A DNA stretch of 64,000 nucleotides. It comes from an uncultured Bacteroides sp. (lineage in GTDB: Bacteria > Bacteroidota > Bacteroidia > Bacteroidales > Bacteroidaceae). The notes below the pieces were generated by a model. It searched no databases and was not told where the DNA came from. It worked only from the letters and a program-made list of their open reading frames with translations. The translations under genes and the position numbers were made by a program. Where the stretch lies: contig NZ_OY782854.1 of the NCBI RefSeq assembly GCF_963678425.1, positions 496,001 to 560,000 of the forward strand. The letters are read 5' to 3'. Of this stretch, positions 45,998-54,421 are shown piece after piece (the stretch's first letter is position 1; each line of letters opens with the position of its first letter).

Positions 45998-46618
45998 CTA
46001 TTTGCTGGATTTTTCTGCAATCAGCAGAAATACTGGATATTCACGTAATACATTTCCTGTAGCTTTTTTCATCACAAAGCATTGCTCGGAAACAATAGGA
46101 GTGAAGCCTGCTTTTCTTAAACTATCACTGAGCAGTTCCACATCAAAACCATTATGACCGGTAAAGCTTTCACCGTGAAAGGAGCCATCCTCAAGATATA
46201 AATCAGCTATAACAAGGTATCCCCCAGGATTGAGTATTTGATAAAACCTGTTAAGTAGTAGTTCAATATTGAATACGTGATGCAATACCATCTGTGTGAA
46301 TATGCAGTCAAACGAATCAGAGCGAAACTCCGCTTGCTCAAGATTAAAAAGCAAAGGCTTTAGGTTCGTTGATTTACTTTTGGCTACTTTCTCTTGAATT
46401 ACATTTATCATTTCCTGAGAGTTGTCCATCAGCGTGATTTCCTCAAAAGTATCCGATAATAGAAAGCTTAATATTCCGGTTCCGGCTCCGTATTCCAATG
46501 CTTTCATATTGAATTTGATGGGAATCATTCTTAAAATTCCTTCTGCTATTGCTTTTGAACGATCCCAATGAACGGACTCTTTATCCCATTCACGTGCTTT
46601 GTTATCAAATTCATTCAT
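45998..46618 (-). CDS. Class I SAM-dependent methyltransferase
   Basis: 206-residue cytoplasmic methyltransferase. Motif I is ALEYGAGTGILSFLLS (residues ~36-50), with the following acidic strand ITLMDNSQEMI; FDCIFTQMVLHHVF and LNPGGYLVIADLYLED are the usual later motifs of the Methyltransf_11/UbiE-like group. The substrate cannot be told; small-molecule methylation is usual for this length. It is a lone minus-strand gene, with a repeat-rich gap on one side and the amidase operon's terminator on the other. The start MNEFDNKAREWDKE is typical of this family. Confidence 0.88.
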   Translation of the reverse strand: MNEFDNKAREWDKESVHWDRSKAIAEGILRMIPIKFNMKALEYGAGTGILSFLLSDTFEEITLMDNSQEMINVIQEKVAKSKSTNLKPLLFNLEQAEFRSDSFDCIFTQMVLHHVFNIELLLNRFYQILNPGGYLVIADLYLEDGSFHGESFTGHNGFDVELLSDSLRKAGFTPIVSEQCFVMKKATGNVLREYPVFLLIAEKSSK

Positions 46619-46922
46619 ATTTATTAGGCTTATATGTTCAGATGATTTTTTCTTAAGAATGCAATATTACAAAATTAAGCTGAGAAACTGAGGCAGTCAT
46701 AGCTGTTTATTATAGCTATTCTGAGTATTGACCATCGTATGTTTTATAAGTGACTGGCAGCGCACCGGATTCTTATCGGTAATTACTCTTTTAGAACAAC
46801 GGTGTAAAGTAAACTTTTGAGTAATAAAAAAGAGGATGTATCATTTTTTTTTTGATGCACCCTCTTTCCATTTAATGTTAAGTATCTTATATGCTAATGC
46901 ATATCAACCTAAAGAGATCATG
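46619..46922. other. Intergenic region with one terminator
   Basis: About 304 bp between the methyltransferase start and the amidase end. Apart from the hairpin at 46825-46867, no feature is recognised. Confidence 0.5.
46825..46867 (-). terminator. Intrinsic terminator after the amidase operon
   Basis: AAAGAGGATGTATCA pairs with TGATGCACCCTCTTT (two mismatches) around a T-rich loop, with A/T runs on the outer side giving a T run on the minus strand. It lies ~55 bp past the amidase stop codon. Confidence 0.75.
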
Positions 46923-49900
46923 TTATTTCTTAATTATCTTTTGTTTGTAGTCACCTGCCTTAGTTTGTATCTTTATCAGATATAATCCTTTCTGCAAATT
47001 GCTTACATTAAGTTCTGCATGGGTAGAGCCCGCTTTTTCCAGAATTATTGATCTGCCATTCATGTCGTAAATATCTATTTGTAAGATCTCTTCATCCTGT
47101 GAATCAATTATCAGTTTGTCTGTTATAGGATTAGGGTACAAACGAATATTTATTCCTTTAGTGACATTCATCTCTCCTGTATTTAGCACAACTAATTTAT
47201 ACTGTTCGGGAGCAGGTGTAGTAAAACTATTATCAGCTTTAGGTAAAGCCCATACGCCTAATCTCTCTGAAGTATTAGAAATTACATAAACATTACCGCT
47301 ACGGTCTATCGAAAGTCCGGCAGAGTTAGCTCCCATTGCAGGTTTTATTGAATGAAGCTTTGTTAAGGTAGGTATCCCTTTATCAGAGAATGACACATTG
47401 AAGATCTTTACTTCGTCTTTGCAACCCATAGCTAATGTTTTTCCATCATAGCTTACAGCCATACCACCTGAAACAGAATTTTCAACTAATAAGGGATTTA
47501 TGCCTGAATTAAAATCTACCATACCATCAACTCCCACATGGATCAAAGAGGGGATGGTTGCGGCATCTTCAGCCCGATATTGAGAAATCCACCAACCTTC
47601 ACGTCCATCAGGAGCTATACAGGAATTCATGTTTTGTTGCAAGTTACCATTCAAAGCATCGTCATACACCACTTTGCTTGGAGCTTGTTGCCATGGGGTA
47701 CTCAAGGTTCCGATGTTATATTGTAAAAGGTTACCTACACTTGTGGCTGTTGCATCTATATAATCTTCGTCGAAAGTATAAAGTTTAGTATCTTCTTTCG
47801 TTCCTGTTACCCAGCAATGAACAATGGAACCATGTACATTTACACCATCTTTTGATGAAAGTCCGGATGCAGCTTTTGTAAGTCCTGAAAATACAGGAAT
47901 AAATGTAGAAGAAGGATTTGCAGGATCCATTATCCAAACTCCCGGATGTGCATCACTCCAGTCGTTAATGAAAACTCTTCCATCTTCTGCTACAGATAAA
48001 CGCATAGGACTGCTTGACGCTCCCCATGTTACTCCGCCGGCATAACTGGCAGCACCTTGACTGGTAACATCTTCCAAAGCTGCATTTAAAATATACACTC
48101 CATCTTTGGTAGCTCTGTTGGTTACTGTTCCTGGTGCAGTTTCTGTAGCATATACTCTTCCGAAGAATGGGCTGTTAAAGGAATTATCAACAGCAACGCC
48201 TCTTGGAGAGTAGAATTGCATTTGTGATTTTGAGTTATCCGAGATTTTCACTGGGCGATCTACAGGATCAGCTACAGCCTTTATGCTCCAAGAATAAGTT
48301 CCTTGCGGCAAATCAGATTTAGCAACAGATATGGATTGTGCACCTTTACTCATTGCACCTGCATTAATAGTCTTAAGAACGCCTTCATTATTAGAAATTA
48401 TAGCCTCAACGTTTGTTGCATTCTCATTTAAAGTAAATTTTAGTGAATATCCATTTTCATTTGTAGAAGATGAAAGTTCTGAGGCGTAAATATCAGCTAT
48501 GGCTCCGGTTGCGACAGTTGTCATACGAGTCATTCCTTGCTTTTCTGCTAATACCATCATAGACAGATCATATCCGGTGGCATAACCACTAGCTGCCATG
48601 TATGTAGCAGGAGTAGTGCCTAATCCATCTCCCGGCAAGAAATCAGATACTTTTACTGCGTTGTTCAGTCCATTTGTTACATCAAATAGAACACATCCTA
48701 CTGCAGTAGAGTCCGACTTACAATTTGGCGCAACCATATAAACATGCCCGGCACTTCTGAAGAAAGAGTTCCCTGTTGCCAGAGGATTCAGATTATAACC
48801 GGATTTTTCAGCAAATACGCCTTTATTGATCATTGCTGAACGATCTGCAAGTGTCCAGTCAAATTTATACTCAGTAGGTAGCATGTTTTCGCCGTCTACT
48901 ATAATGTAGTCTCCTCCGGAAGGAGAAATTGTGAATTTCATATTCTTTCCCCACAGAGCTTCTGAATATTTAGTATCTAGCATAAATTTAGACCCAAGAG
49001 GAGCTCCCTCTTCATATATGAAACCGGTAACACGAATGCCTTTAGCAACACCAGTTGTAACAGAAGGAACATATATTGTACATTTTTTAGCTGGGCCGCT
49101 TACTGCAAAGGTTTCTCCCATAATGCCGTTGAACCAATAACCTTGCTCCTGAGTTTTAAATAATAACGATGGGGCTATTGTGTCATTATCCCATACGTAT
49201 ACTTTGAAATATCTGCCTTTTTCTTCAGGTGATGATATTGTATCTTTATTACATGCCAGTAATTTACCATCAGCTGAAAAGTTTATATCGCTTAGAGTCA
49301 GAGCTCCACCTGTTACTCCGTCTAGTTTCATTTCCCTGATCAGCTGAGTTGTTTTTGCATCTACCACCAATATCTTAGGATCTTTGGTTAATACATACAA
49401 TTTCTCATTTCTGTAAAGTACCTTTTTGATATTACCGGTCTGCAACCAATCGGGACTTGCAGCTTCGCCTGCATTGAATTTATAGTGATTCATTGCTACC
49501 ATTCCAGCTTCCTGAACTGGGGTAGGATAATTTTCATAAACAACTTCTTCTACAGGAAGAGTTGGGTTTACAAGCCACATTTTTGTATAAGTTGTGGTTG
49601 CAGCAGTAACTGTTACAGTGGTATCTTTTGCTTCATGATTTACAGCTTCAACGTGTAGTTTATAAGATCCTGGTTGCAAGTTATAGAATGCAAAAATACC
49701 ATTATAGAGTGTATCTACCTGGCATAAATCAAGAGAGTCGCCTGCTGCATTCATTAATTTTACTTTTGCTCCGTTTAATGGTAACCACTGGTCGTCAGTA
49801 CCTACTTTATAAACATATTTAGAATTTTTAATTCTTTCATTAAATCCTTTTATTGAACCTGCAATAACTCCGGTTGAAGGTAGATCCACCTGAAAATAAT

Positions 49901-50591
49901 CACAGAAATAACGGTGTAAGCTTACCGCATCCAGCTTCTTATAATCTTTGCTTAGCAAACGATGCGCTTCCGGTCCATAATCATGAAATGAACATTCTGC
50001 CAAAAAACCAGGGACTGTAAGAGGACGTAATACGCCCAGGCCTGAAGTGTTTCCATAAAAAGAAAAATCACCCCTGATGTTTGAAGATGTTGTATAAGCT
50101 GTCCATGGTGTCAACTGATTTGCTATCAATCTGGGCCATGCTGCCTGAGCCATTGGTATACTTGCGGCTACAGTAGGTTCTGTATCAGTTCCATGAAACA
50201 ATAAAAGAGGATAATTAGTACCGGTATTTGTTCCTACAGCGTTGCTGTGAATAGACAAAAATGCATCTACATTATTCGCATTTGCCTCTTCAGCAATTTC
50301 AGAAAGAGACCGGTCGTCTACATCTCTGTTAAGTGTTCTGGACATTATCACAGTAGCACCATTAGCCTGAAGCAAATCTCTTAGTGCCAGACCTTTTTGC
50401 AGATTGCTGTAAGATTCCCAGAAACCAAGAGTGTCGTTTAATGCATATGGTATAGTAACTACATTACGATCATTAGACCCATCATAACCTCCATGTCCCG
50501 GATTTACATATATTTTTATTCCTTGAAAATCTTTCGCTTGCAACGAGAAGGAAACAATTGCAATTAACAGAAAAATAATTCTTCTTTTCAT
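46923..50591 (-). CDS. Large secreted N-acetylmuramoyl-L-alanine amidase-domain protein with C-terminal sorting domain
   Basis: 1222-residue exported protein (signal MKRRIIFLLIAIVSFSLQA). Residues ~25-235 form an Amidase_3 domain: zinc His 33 in VNPGHGGYDG, SRTLNRDVDD, the second His in FLSIHSNAVG, and the Glu region FLAECSFHDYGPEAHRLL. A carboxypeptidase-like beta domain follows (~245-340, GSIKGFNERI, LYNGIFAFYNLQPGSYKL). A long beta-propeller-like region with repeated Gly/Asp loops comes next. The last ~75 residues (LYPNPITDKLIIDS, IDIYDMNGRSIIL, LNVSNLQKGLYLIKIQT, YKQKIIKK) are a type A Por-secretion (type IX) sorting domain. It may cut peptidoglycan at or outside the surface. It is cotranscribed 14 bp after the PD40 gene. 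Confidence 0.88.
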   Translation of the reverse strand: MKRRIIFLLIAIVSFSLQAKDFQGIKIYVNPGHGGYDGSNDRNVVTIPYALNDTLGFWESYSNLQKGLALRDLLQANGATVIMSRTLNRDVDDRSLSEIAEEANANNVDAFLSIHSNAVGTNTGTNYPLLLFHGTDTEPTVAASIPMAQAAWPRLIANQLTPWTAYTTSSNIRGDFSFYGNTSGLGVLRPLTVPGFLAECSFHDYGPEAHRLLSKDYKKLDAVSLHRYFCDYFQVDLPSTGVIAGSIKGFNERIKNSKYVYKVGTDDQWLPLNGAKVKLMNAAGDSLDLCQVDTLYNGIFAFYNLQPGSYKLHVEAVNHEAKDTTVTVTAATTTYTKMWLVNPTLPVEEVVYENYPTPVQEAGMVAMNHYKFNAGEAASPDWLQTGNIKKVLYRNEKLYVLTKDPKILVVDAKTTQLIREMKLDGVTGGALTLSDINFSADGKLLACNKDTISSPEEKGRYFKVYVWDNDTIAPSLLFKTQEQGYWFNGIMGETFAVSGPAKKCTIYVPSVTTGVAKGIRVTGFIYEEGAPLGSKFMLDTKYSEALWGKNMKFTISPSGGDYIIVDGENMLPTEYKFDWTLADRSAMINKGVFAEKSGYNLNPLATGNSFFRSAGHVYMVAPNCKSDSTAVGCVLFDVTNGLNNAVKVSDFLPGDGLGTTPATYMAASGYATGYDLSMMVLAEKQGMTRMTTVATGAIADIYASELSSSTNENGYSLKFTLNENATNVEAIISNNEGVLKTINAGAMSKGAQSISVAKSDLPQGTYSWSIKAVADPVDRPVKISDNSKSQMQFYSPRGVAVDNSFNSPFFGRVYATETAPGTVTNRATKDGVYILNAALEDVTSQGAASYAGGVTWGASSSPMRLSVAEDGRVFINDWSDAHPGVWIMDPANPSSTFIPVFSGLTKAASGLSSKDGVNVHGSIVHCWVTGTKEDTKLYTFDEDYIDATATSVGNLLQYNIGTLSTPWQQAPSKVVYDDALNGNLQQNMNSCIAPDGREGWWISQYRAEDAATIPSLIHVGVDGMVDFNSGINPLLVENSVSGGMAVSYDGKTLAMGCKDEVKIFNVSFSDKGIPTLTKLHSIKPAMGANSAGLSIDRSGNVYVISNTSERLGVWALPKADNSFTTPAPEQYKLVVLNTGEMNVTKGINIRLYPNPITDKLIIDSQDEEILQIDIYDMNGRSIILEKAGSTHAELNVSNLQKGLYLIKIQTKAGDYKQKIIKK

Positions 50592-50605
50592 TTTTATTCC
50601 TCCTC

Positions 50606-51514
50606 TTATTCAGTAAGCAAATCTATTACAAACAATTCTCCATTCTCTGTATTGAAAGCAACACGTTTCCCATCTGCTGAAGCAGCAGGATACATGGCCA
50701 TTTTACCTTCCGGCGCTTCTATCGTTTGACGAACTTTGCCATCTGCAGTTGCAGCTACCAAAGTAGATGAAATTAATTTTTCACCATTATCTTTATCATC
50801 CATACCCACAACCCATTGGTTGTCTAACCATACCGGTGCACTTAATTTTCCTAAGGATGCAATATCATTCCCCAGAATATCACATACAAATGTTCCCTTT
50901 GAGGCTACCGTATATACTATATGTTTTTGATCAGGAGATACTGAGGGCCAAATATAACTTGCATCTTCACCATTCGGAGTTAAAATTGTCTTTTCGCCAT
51001 CAACATACAATGCCATTTTTCTGTCTTCCACGCAAATAACCATTACTTTTTGCCGGGCATTCTTTATAGACTTTGATTTTATCATCTTATTTCCCTTGAC
51101 ATAAACAAGTGCTCCTCCTTTTAAGTTAACTGTCAAAGGTTTGCGTGTAGGAGCAACTATTTCTTTTGCTATATCTGTCTTTTTAGAATAAGAGATTAAA
51201 GAAGTGTACCGCAGATTTTTTTTCAGTTCACTCTTTTTATAAAAAATGGTATTTCCATCTTCACTTATCTGTGTTCCATATCCTGCGCCTGGATCTTCAG
51301 TGATTGTCTTTAATCCACTATCTGCAAAGGAATACATCTTTAGTCCGGAATAATTAACTTTCGAAGTCAATAAATAATCTCCATTAGGACTAAACCTAGG
51401 ATGGTAAAAGCCCCCTTGTGCAGTTGCTTTTATCATCTCTACAGATTTTACCTGTAGCTTTTGAGCAAACCCTAGCTGGGATGCTAGCGCCATTAGTAAT
51501 AAAATTTTTCTCAT
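50606..51514 (-). CDS. TolB/PD40-like secreted beta-propeller protein
   Basis: 302-residue exported protein (signal MRKILLLMALASQLGFAQ). It is made of PD40-like blades: GGFYHPRFSPNGDYLLTSKV, GYGTQISEDGNTIFYKKS, YIWPSVSPDQKHIVYTVAS and MYPAASADGKRVAFNTENGE share the SPDG-K-hydrophobic pattern of WD40-like/TolB propellers. There is no catalytic domain. It is the first gene of a two-gene operon with the large amidase, so it may be a periplasmic partner of it, as TolB works near the cell wall in other bacteria; that is inference. A TATATTTG element lies ~30 bp upstream. Confidence 0.82.
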   Translation of the reverse strand: MRKILLLMALASQLGFAQKLQVKSVEMIKATAQGGFYHPRFSPNGDYLLTSKVNYSGLKMYSFADSGLKTITEDPGAGYGTQISEDGNTIFYKKSELKKNLRYTSLISYSKKTDIAKEIVAPTRKPLTVNLKGGALVYVKGNKMIKSKSIKNARQKVMVICVEDRKMALYVDGEKTILTPNGEDASYIWPSVSPDQKHIVYTVASKGTFVCDILGNDIASLGKLSAPVWLDNQWVVGMDDKDNGEKLISSTLVAATADGKVRQTIEAPEGKMAMYPAASADGKRVAFNTENGELFVIDLLTE

Positions 51515-51543
51515 AGTTTATATAATTTTAGAAATTAGTTACA

Positions 51544-51551
51544 CAAATATA
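51544..51551 (-). promoter_or_regulatory. Candidate -7 promoter element of the PD40-amidase operon
   Basis: On the minus strand this reads TATATTTG, matching TAnnTTTG, 30 bp upstream of the PD40 gene start. No clear -33 TTTG is seen at the right distance. Confidence 0.5.
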
Positions 51552-52076
51552 GAATTAAATAATTTAATATCATATATATTTATTCATTAAATTTTCATCT
51601 CAAAAACATAGTTTAACAATACATAGGTTGCAAATCTTATTCTTTTCATAAAAATGATAATATTGTTGAGAGTCATTCTGTTATCTATATCTATTGTTAA
51701 CAATAGATGCCTAGTGAGAGATCGGTATTCCGCTTGCAGTTGCTACTATTTGTATATAATCAGTATTTATATAATATTTGTCTAGCTATACGGAATACGA
51801 GTAAATATGCAGCATACACTCTATGAATGTTACAAATAAGCAGCCGTATTCTAGAAAAAAATGCTGAAAGTAGTGGCGTTTACTATAGGAGAGATTGACA
51901 ATAATCTACTGATGTGTGAACTTCTCTGAAAACTGCTCTAGTGGTTGGCACTTTTTACTCGAAATGCACGGCTTAACGCTTATATCAAGGGTAACTACTG
52001 CAATGCAAAGTAGTAATAGAAATAGCTCATCACTTCATAAAAATACCCTAAAAGTAGAGAAAATGATTGCCGGCAT
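51552..52076. other. Long intergenic region between divergent units
   Basis: About 525 bp without a gene that I can support. It contains a perfect 20-bp palindrome (51689-51708) and a pair of inverted 8-mers GTATTCCG (51725) and CGGAATAC (51790). The end just before 52077 resembles the decayed 3' end of a gene related to the one at 53242-54039. Nothing else is recognised. Confidence 0.5.
51689..51708. promoter_or_regulatory. Perfect 20-bp palindrome, possible operator
   Basis: ATCTATTGTTAACAATAGAT is its own reverse complement. It lies in the divergent gap, ~175 bp upstream of the PD40 gene and ~490 bp upstream of the metallophosphoesterase gene. It has no loop or T run, so a protein-binding site is more likely than a terminator. 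Confidence 0.5.
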
Positions 52077-52166
52077 TTATTAAACTTATAATTTGGCTAT
52101 TTGTAAAATGAAGATTGTTATTCGCAATTTGCTATTTTAGTTTGCCTTAAAAATACTACTTTTACA
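52077..52166 (+). repeat. 90-bp leader repeat, copy 1 (before the metallophosphoesterase gene)
   Basis: Aligned without gaps to 54025-54114 at 75 of 90 positions. The most conserved part, AAATGAAGATTGTTATTCGC and the next seven bases (52106-52132), is identical in both. The copy ends 30 bp before the gene start. It probably carries the promoter or operator shared by both units of the third PUL. Confidence 0.8.
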
Positions 52167-52196
52167 TTAAGAAAAACAAAATTAGTTAGCTACAAA

Positions 52197-53171
52197 ATGA
52201 AAAAGAATCTGATATTAATTTTATTGAGCGTATTTACCTTCTTAGGAGGGGTTGATGCTCAGCAACTTCGTTTTCACAAAGACGGAACATTTAAGATAGT
52301 ACAATTCACTGATACTCATGTAGTGCCTGGCAAAACCGAATCACAGAATGCTATTAAGTTGATTAATGAAACGCTGGACAAAGAACAACCTGATTTAATA
52401 GTCTTTACAGGTGATGTAGTGACAGGTAAACCAGCTCGTAAGGGATGGGAAATGGTGTTGAACCCGTTGGCTCGAAAAGGTATTCCATTTTGTATAGTAA
52501 TGGGGAACCATGATGCTGAGCAGGATTTAACCCGCTCTGAAATAGCTGATATTGTAACTGCTACGCCTCACAGCCTGAATAAGAAAGACGACAAAGGGCT
52601 ATCTGATATTGCATTGGAGATACAATCTGTCAAAAACGGGAGCACTTCCGCAGTGCTTTATTGCATGGATTCGAATGATTATTCAAAGGTAGACACTGTA
52701 AAAGGGTATGGCTGGTTTTCTTTCGACCAGATACAGTGGTATCGTCACACCAGTGCACGGTTTACTCAGATAAACGGTGGAAAGCCTCTTCCTGCTTTGG
52801 CTTTTTTCCATATTGCTTTACCAGAATATAAAGAAGCATACAAGAATGAACGGAACAATCCGGTAGGCATTCGTCTGGAAGATGAGTGCCCTGCATCAGT
52901 CAACTCTGGGATGTTTACTGCTATGTTGGAAAGTAAAGATGTGATGGGCGTTTTCGTGGGTCATGACCACAATAACGATTATCTGGCTTCCCTCTATGGC
53001 ATTGCTCTTGGTTATGGAAGGTTTTCCGGTGGAAAAACAACCTACATTGATATTCAGAATGGCGCCCGCATCATTACCCTGAAAGAAGGTGAACGAGATT
53101 TTTCTACTTTTATACGTTTGCAGGATGGAAGTGAAATATGTAAAATCTCTTTTCCCGGAATCTTTAAGTAG
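52197..53171 (+). CDS. Secreted calcineurin-like metallophosphoesterase
   Basis: 324-residue exported protein (signal MKKNLILILLSVFTFLGGVDA). The two-metal phosphoesterase motifs are complete: KIVQFTDTHVV (D-x-H), DLIVFTGDVVTG (GD), CIVMGNHDAEQ (GNHD), ALAFFHIALPEY (H) and GVFVGHDHNND (GHxH). The fold belongs with the purple acid phosphatase-like and DNA-repair-like Metallophos group common in PULs. It may remove phosphate from sugars or open phosphodiesters. It opens the third PUL, after the 90-bp leader repeat, and is followed by the PI-PLC/GDPD-like gene. Confidence 0.9.
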   Translation: MKKNLILILLSVFTFLGGVDAQQLRFHKDGTFKIVQFTDTHVVPGKTESQNAIKLINETLDKEQPDLIVFTGDVVTGKPARKGWEMVLNPLARKGIPFCIVMGNHDAEQDLTRSEIADIVTATPHSLNKKDDKGLSDIALEIQSVKNGSTSAVLYCMDSNDYSKVDTVKGYGWFSFDQIQWYRHTSARFTQINGGKPLPALAFFHIALPEYKEAYKNERNNPVGIRLEDECPASVNSGMFTAMLESKDVMGVFVGHDHNNDYLASLYGIALGYGRFSGGKTTYIDIQNGARIITLKEGERDFSTFIRLQDGSEICKISFPGIFK

Positions 53172-53241
53172 AAGACTTAAAATTTAGTGCTATTGTTAAT
53201 AACTCTTTCGTGTTACTTTTTAACTCTAATCTTATAGCAGT

Positions 53242-54039
53242 ATGAATATTAAGAAGATAGGATCTATTTTATCTTTTGTGGTTTCGTTTTTCTTTTTGAT
53301 TCCAATGGAGGCTCAAACGTTGGTATATACCCCTGAAAAGAATGTTCATTCTCACAATGACTATATGCAGAATGTACCCTTCTATACGGCCTATTCTGCA
53401 AGATGCGCTTCAATAGAAGCCGATATATTTCTTAGGAATGGAGAATTGTTGGTGGCTCATGAGGAGAAAGATATCAAAAATATCAGAACTTTAAAAGCTC
53501 TTTATCTGGATCCTATTAGAAAGGAGATGTCATTGAATGGTGGAAGTGGTTATCCTGATGGAAATGGATTTCAGCTTATGATCGATTTTAAGGATGATAC
53601 AAAGTCTACCCTTAAGGTTCTGGTAAAACAGTTATCGGAATATCAGAAATGTTTTGATGTGTCTAAGAATCCCGCCGCAGTGCGGGTGGTTATCAGTGGA
53701 TATGTACTCAATCCTGATGAATTCAAAAACTATCCATCCTTTATTTCTTTTGATGGCTTTCCCAATGTTTGTTATACTGAAGAGCAAAGTAAAAGGGTTC
53801 CCCAAATAAGTCTTTCTTTTGAAGATCTGAGCCATTGGAACGGAGTGGGGGAATTGCCTCATGCTGATTATTTAAAAGTAAAGGTAACAGTTGATTCTAT
53901 TCATGCTTTAGGTAAGGCTGCTCGTTTTTGGGAAACTCCTGATACAGAAGATGCCTGGCGGACATTTATCCAACTCGGAGTGGACTTCTTAAATACTGAC
54001 CATCCCAATAAGATTGCTGATTTCTTATTAAACTTATAA
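53242..54039 (+). CDS. PI-PLC/GDPD-like secreted phosphodiesterase
   Basis: 265-residue exported protein (signal MNIKKIGSILSFVVSFFFLIPMEA). The barrel has the pattern of phosphatidylinositol phospholipase C and glycerophosphodiester phosphodiesterases: NVHSHNDYMQ (first His), CASIEADIFLRNGELLVAHEEKDIK (E-D metal acids and second His), GFQLMIDFKDD, and the C-terminal WETPDTEDAWRTFIQLGVDFLNTD. These are the two catalytic His and the metal acids expected. It would split sugar or glycerol phosphodiesters. It lies 70 bp after the metallophosphoesterase gene and runs into the second leader repeat, which overlaps its stop codon. Confidence 0.82.
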   Translation: MNIKKIGSILSFVVSFFFLIPMEAQTLVYTPEKNVHSHNDYMQNVPFYTAYSARCASIEADIFLRNGELLVAHEEKDIKNIRTLKALYLDPIRKEMSLNGGSGYPDGNGFQLMIDFKDDTKSTLKVLVKQLSEYQKCFDVSKNPAAVRVVISGYVLNPDEFKNYPSFISFDGFPNVCYTEEQSKRVPQISLSFEDLSHWNGVGELPHADYLKVKVTVDSIHALGKAARFWETPDTEDAWRTFIQLGVDFLNTDHPNKIADFLLNL

Positions 54040-54114
54040 TTTAATTATTCGTGAAATGAAGATTGTTATTCGCAATTTGCAATTTCAGATTCCATTAAAC
54101 GCTCTATTTTTACA
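54025..54114 (+). repeat. 90-bp leader repeat, copy 2 (before the susC unit)
   Basis: Copy of 52077-52166. It begins inside the last codons of the phosphodiesterase gene (TTATTAAACTTATAA contains the stop) and runs into the gap before susC. Both copies end with TA, a pyrimidine, TTTTACA, which may be a promoter-like element. Confidence 0.8.
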
Positions 54115-54397
54115 AAAAAGAAAAAAACCTATTTTTTGTTAATTATACTTGTTGCCTATGAAATACAATATTTAATCTCTCCTTGAGTGCTTGATTGAGC
54201 GTTGCACTTAATAGCTGACTAACAGTATAATTACAGCGCTTGTATGTTTGTCCTATAAAAACGACTTTGTTTGAGAATTCAGAAATAAAAAGTATTTTGA
54301 AACATAAGTTTAACCTTTTTGACATTATGGCAAAAGATCTAATGATGACTTTTGCCAAAGTTTAAAATTTAATATTTGAAACCAAAAAACTATTTGT
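54040..54397 (+). promoter_or_regulatory. Leader region of the third PUL susC
   Basis: 358-bp gap holding most of leader repeat copy 2 and a hairpin: GGCAAAAG (54329-54336) pairs with CTTTTGCC (54349-54356), extended by one T-A pair, 12-nt loop, ~65 bp before the susC start. The hairpin has no T run and may shape mRNA stability or translation. Nothing else is recognised. Confidence 0.5.
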
Positions 54398-54421
54398 ATG
54401 TGCATTAAAACGAGAAAAACA

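Noticed and set aside
45889..46802. 14-bp direct repeat TCTTTTAGAACAAC flanking the methyltransferase gene, considered as att sites
   Set aside because: A 14-bp match is expected by chance in a window of this size; there is no integrase or tRNA nearby.
52141..52164. TTTG at 52141 and TACTTTTA at 52157 as a standard promoter for the metallophosphoesterase gene
   Set aside because: Spacing of 12 bp is far from the usual ~19-21 and the -7 match is imperfect; only the conserved leader as a whole is reported.
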